DNA of 53,987 nucleotides, taken from the NCBI GenBank assembly GCA_013115125.1, contig JABANN010000197.1, positions 1 through 53,987 on the forward strand, given 5' to 3'. A model generated the notes under the pieces. That model did not search any database. It had not been told where the DNA came from and worked only from the letters and a program-made list of their open reading frames with translations. Of the stretch, positions 50,541-53,987 are shown in pieces. A program made the position numbers and the translations under genes. This stretch comes from Perkinsus olseni. Lineage: Eukaryota > Perkinsozoa > Perkinsida. The number at the start of each line of letters is the position of its first letter. Position 1 is the first letter of the stretch.

Positions 50541-52312
50541 GCTCTCAGGGGTCACTTTGAGGGCGTTGAATCCGACAATAGGGGGAATTTCTTGGAATTG
50601 ATGAGGCTGCTCTCTGAGTTCGATAAGGTCACTGCCTCAAGACTGGCCGAAGGGCCGCGGAATGCGGCCTACCTGAGTCCACAGATCCAAAATAGCTTGC
50701 TGAAAAGCATGGCTAGCTTGATCGTGAAGGATATCGTTGAAGAAGTTGGCGATCAACCCTATTGCCTCCTCGGGGATGAAACAAGAGATGAGGGTGGAAC
50801 GGAACAACTGGCCCTTTGTATACGTTATTCCAAGCTTGAGAAAATCGGTGACCCCTTAGTGATCAAGGAGTCTTTTCTCGGATTCATAAGCTTGGAAAAC
50901 CTCGACTCCTCGGCCATAGTTGACAGGTTGATACATCGCCTGGATAGTATCGCGCTTGACGCGTCCCGTTGCACCTCACAAGGGTATGATGGGGCATCGG
51001 TAATGTCAGGTCACCGCAAAGGAGTGTATAAGGTACCAGTGCTTTCATGGCTATTCTGACATAGGATGTCGCAGTATTTCAGGTATTTCAAGAACGAGCA
51101 GGATGCACTGCTCCGTATTTGCATTGTTCAAACCATCGGCTGAACCTTTGCATCCAAAAGTCAGTGAAGGATGTGGAGAAGGTGGCTTCGTTCTTCATCG
51201 CAATGGCCGACTTTGATCGCTTCTTCAAGATCTCGGTGGTCCCCAACGAATTCGAGAACCAGCAGAAGAAGGTCTTTGGTGATGCGGTACGTACTCGGAC
51301 CCTGAAAAGGATTATTGATACCAGATGGAGTTGCCAAGCTGATGCCTGTGCCGTCTTCGTCGACACCCTTGACGCAATCTTTCCGACATTGGAGGAGGTC
51401 ATTTCGTCCCATCCAGCGAAGCGGGCCGGGGAAGCCGAGGGCCTTTTGTTGAAAATTGACCAAGTTTTTCTCGTGACTCTGTATACTCTGCAACGTGTCC
51501 TGGCAATGACCGATAAAGCATCTAAGCTTCTCCAGGATCCGACAGCTGACCTAAGCCAGGCTCGGTTGCTCATCGAAGAGCTTAAAAGTACCATCCAATG
51601 TTGCATCGATGACACACAAACCGATGGTACATTATGGCAAGGTATTTGGTCAGATGCGACAGCTGTGGTCGACAAGCACGAGCTGGATACATCTCGCCGT
51701 TTTGGTAAGAGAAGGCAGAAACGGCGATCTGCCGACACAGAGCTGTCTCCGGCGGAGGATGCATGCGAGCATCTTTTCCTCCCTTTCATGGAAAGTATCC
51801 TGAAAGAACTGAATGAGCGGTTCAGCTTTCACAGCTATGTAGTTTACGACGGAGTCTGCTGCTTCAATCCGCAGCACAATCTCTTTCTAGATGCCACTAA
51901 GATGGTAGCCTTCGGGGAGATTTTCGGTTGTAACCTAGACGAGTTAGCAGTAGAGCTCAGAGTTGCTACACGTGCAGTCAGTAGACGCCAAGACGAGCTC
52001 CAGAGAGACGGTGACGCGGGGATGTCCTCAGTCCTTGATGTAGTTTCATTCTTACACGGTTTGAAGCTCGCCTGGCCGAGCCTCATGTTCCTGGGTCATG
52101 TCGCTTTATGCCTCCCGACGAGCACCGCGTCGTGTGAGCGTTCCTTTTCCGTTCTTAAGTTGGTTAAAACTCATTTAAGAACCACAATGGCAGATGATAG
52201 ATTGAGCGCCTTGGGTGTTCTATCGATCAACAAGTCCCGTGCTAGGAACCTCGACTTAGATAGGGTCCTGCGCGAGTTTGCGCGGGAAGAGCGCGCCATT
52301 CGTTTGTTCTGA
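50541..52312 (+). CDS. hAT-superfamily transposase (ZMYM1/TTF-type), N-terminus lost
   Basis: Two exons (to 51032, and 51083-52312) join over a 50-base GT-AG intron, giving about 573 residues. Marks of the ZMYM1-like hAT clade are RGHFEGVESDNRGNFLELMR, YLSPQIQNSLL, then GDETRDEGGTEQLALCIRYS (catalytic Asp and strand), GYDGASVMSGHRKGVY, HCSNHRLNLCIQKSV, DTRWSCQADA and the dimerisation end PTSTASCERSFSVLKLVKTH then MADDRLSALGVLSI. There is no start codon before about 50603, and the BED or TTF zinc finger is absent, so the 5' end is missing. The frame is otherwise open to its TGA, so the copy is fairly young. It would cut and paste DNA if whole. Confidence 0.93.
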
Positions 52313-52583
52313 GACCTTTTCCCTCGCGTACTATCGTATTTCATCTGAATCTATCAGGGGAGTTACTTGTTAGTAAATGGGTGCACTCAAAACGGCTACA
52401 TATTCCGTCAAAAGAAGATTTGATTCTAGCCGTATGAAGCGCCACGCGGGACCGGGCCAAAGGCGACCTCCCCGCTCGCCCAGAGACTCATACCCCAGCA
52501 AACACATGCCCGGCCGCCGGGGGGGCAAGGCGGGGGCGAGGCCGGCTTCAGGGGGGGCCTCCGCCCCCCCGGCTACGCCACTG

Positions 52584-53629
52584 CCACCGGTTATGATACT
52601 ACTATCTTGGTAGTAACAAATTTCCCTTCATACATCTAACAGTACATGGTAGTACCATGTACTGTTCGATGTATAAAGAAACATTTCAATCGACGGGCAC
52701 GGTTGCATCAATCTGTGATGTACTCCGTCGCATACGCCTTGGCCTTTAGTGTAGCCGCTACACTATTTAGGGAGTATGCTTTCCATGCAACTTGGTCAAG
52801 GGTGGGATGATGGTGGGCTAAGAGAACCATTACGGCGATGCCTTACCGACAAGATGTCGTCGACGTTTGTGGCAGCCTCATTCGACGAGTTTGCTGGAAT
52901 AACCCCGAAGATGTCTTCGATCACTATTCCCGTGCCTCTCCTTAAACTCTATACGACGGCCGTATGGAGTTAATCGAAAGCGAGTTCAGGGACTTATTCC
53001 GACCCTGAAGTCGCTTCCGGGGTGAATCCGGTTTTAGAGGGCAGTTATCGGTTTTGTAGGGCGCGTATGCCGCTCGCCCCCGTTTGGGAGATTTGAGGGG
53101 CAAGTGGTGGAATTTTTGGGGATTGGAGAGGAAGTTTCAGGGCCTCGAAGCGCTCGCCCACGGCGGTGGGAAAAAAGGGCGGTAGGCAGAAAAACGGGGC
53201 AACTGGTGAAAAGAGGGGGGCAGAGGCCTGCGCCACTCGTGGACCAGCCAAGCTCGCGAAAATCTCATGAAGTGTATGAGAACTTCTCATTGAGAAGCGG
53301 TGATGCATGAGCACGTGATTCGAGCAGTAGTTCCCGTACATGCTCCCACGATCGCATGGCGAGTGTTCGGCAGACAACACTCACATACACCGCACAAGGG
53401 GCTGGAGATATACAAGATATCACAATTCACGATTCACAATCCAGATACTTGTCAACGCAACACTAACCTCTTGCATTGGAAAGCTCAACACTGAAACTTT
53501 CAAATGCCGTGAAACTTGGCATTCTTCACCTTTCTCCCGAGTACAATCTATAGATACGCTGAAACGAGCCCGACCGAATTCGATGTTCACTCCAAGGAAT
53601 CCCTCCTACAGGACAGTACTCTTAAAGTA
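52584..53629. other. Non-coding stretch
   Basis: It holds the palindrome 52631-52673 and a GC-rich part with GAAGCGCTCGCCCACGG near 53146, a word of one intron module. Open frames here lack splice or family support. Confidence 0.45.
52631..52673. other. Near-perfect palindrome, 21-bp arms with 1-base centre
   Basis: TACATCTAACAGTACATGGT A is mirrored by TACCATGTACTGTTCGATGT A with one mismatch around a central G. It lies 47 bases after the hAT right end. Confidence 0.92.
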
Positions 53630-53883
53630 CTAGCCTGAGAGCGAGTAGAGGACGGTAGTGAAGAGAAACATGCAGAAGTTATAGACGAGGATTTTTGGGA
53701 TATCCTCCTTTGAGAACCTCGATTTCGCGCGGCCTTTTTCCCACCGCTGAGCCTGAGGACAAGGACAAATTACAAATCAAAGTTGTAGCCGGGAGGCTTG
53801 CAGATTCTTACCTTGGGAGCTCGTCGATGAAGCGGCAGGACCCTGTGAGGTCCATTCCTTGTGAGCTCTGACATCCGTACCAT
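53630..53883 (-). CDS. Small tail-anchored membrane protein, 64 residues
   Basis: Exons 53812-53883 and 53630-53752 join over a 59-base intron in phase 0. The N-terminal 44 residues are strongly basic (HRVLPLHRRAPKAQRWEKGR, AKSRFSKED). The C-terminus is one hydrophobic span (ILVYNFCMFLFTTVLYSLSG) ending at the stop. This layout is that of small ER or mitochondrial tail-anchored proteins such as SERP/RAMP4-like or Tom subunits, but no family can be assigned. The first ATG was used; it follows a TTACAGCGTC stretch that could also be an acceptor, so an upstream exon is possible. Confidence 0.65.
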
Positions 53884-53987
53884 GACGCTGTAACTTACAG
53901 CGTACCCTTACAGCCTGTAAGGGATTGGGGTTCCTCGCGGGTCTGCCCGCCCAGGCTACCTTAGGGTAAGGCGTCCGCATGGCATCG

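Larger units (their letters stand above)
50494..52583 (+). mobile_element. hAT DNA transposon, 5'-truncated
   Basis: The right end is GGGGCCTCCGCCCCCCCGGC TACGCCACTG, the inverse of the CAGTGGCGTAGCC end typical of this hAT clade. The matching left CAGTGGCG end is not found upstream. The element seems to stop at the palindrome 50494-50540. The 8 bases after the right end are CCACCGGT, and no copy of them is seen on the left. It is not the partner of the TAGAGGTGGGC MITEs, whose ends differ. Confidence 0.8.

Noticed and set aside
1-53987. Spliced-leader gene of dinoflagellate/perkinsid type
   Set aside because: I looked for the CCGTAGCCATTTTGGCTCAAG-type core in both orientations and did not see it; absence by eye is not proof.

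Overview
The window is nuclear DNA of an intron-rich protist. Genes lie on both strands and use the standard code. GT-AG introns are mostly 42-60 bases, with a second class of 100-900. An Alba protein with a possible Gly/Tyr-rich tail and a RAP-domain (FASTK-like) protein fit an alveolate, and a perkinsid-like organism is my best guess. That is inference from gene style, not a database match. I rebuilt gene models by requiring GT-AG introns, kept phase and a family-consistent protein. Where I give exon lists and call the model closed, the exon lengths sum exactly to a multiple of three.

Layout: 1.7-6.75 kb (+) RAP-domain RNA-binding-type protein, probably one long gene; 7.56-8.74 (+) intronless NAD glycerol-3-phosphate dehydrogenase; a 41-bp minisatellite beside an N gap at 9.5-9.8; 9.9-15.6 (-) SulP anion transporter with STAS domain and an IQ-like tail, 17 exons; 16.4-17.5 (+) Mei2-type RRM protein; 17.5-20.4 repeats; 20.4-22.5 (-) Alba protein and a possible alternative tail; 22.8-23.9 (-) TPR protein; 24.1-25.2 (-) membrane protein; 25.6-26.1 (-) ZNF706-like protein; 26.2-27.9 (-) RFC4-type clamp-loader subunit; 28.2-31.0 (-) coiled-coil protein with a tRNA-Phe gene in one intron; 31.4-36.7 (-) PAS-histidine kinase-receiver-cyclase fusion; 37.1-39.1 (+) two unknown proteins; tRNA-Arg at 41.2; 42.5-44.6 (-) multi-pass membrane protein; 45.0-45.9 (-) acidic protein; 46.1-48.1 (-) double-chromodomain protein; 48.6-49.4 (-) small unknown protein; 50.5-52.6 (+) a hAT transposon lacking its 5' end; 53.6-53.9 (-) tail-anchored small membrane protein.

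The most striking signal is in the introns. About sixteen consist of, or carry, a T-arm-containing tRNA fragment, in either orientation. In sense copies the donor GT falls in the anticodon-stem/variable-loop stretch and the Pol III-terminator-like T run sits just before the acceptor AG. Other introns share at least four further short modules: GTATCTTAGGT hairpins; ATCGATCAT..GGGCGAGCGC; TTTCGTGGCGCAGTGACG; and CTTTGCTGTGCGCAG. A MITE family with CAGAATCGATTCTG palindromes and a hAT MITE family also sit in introns. Together this looks like a genome where several small mobile or copied sequence families have been building introns. The second notable object is the kinase fusion: its kinase looks intact, but the receiver lacks its phospho-acceptor Asp and the cyclase domain lacks both metal-binding Asp residues.
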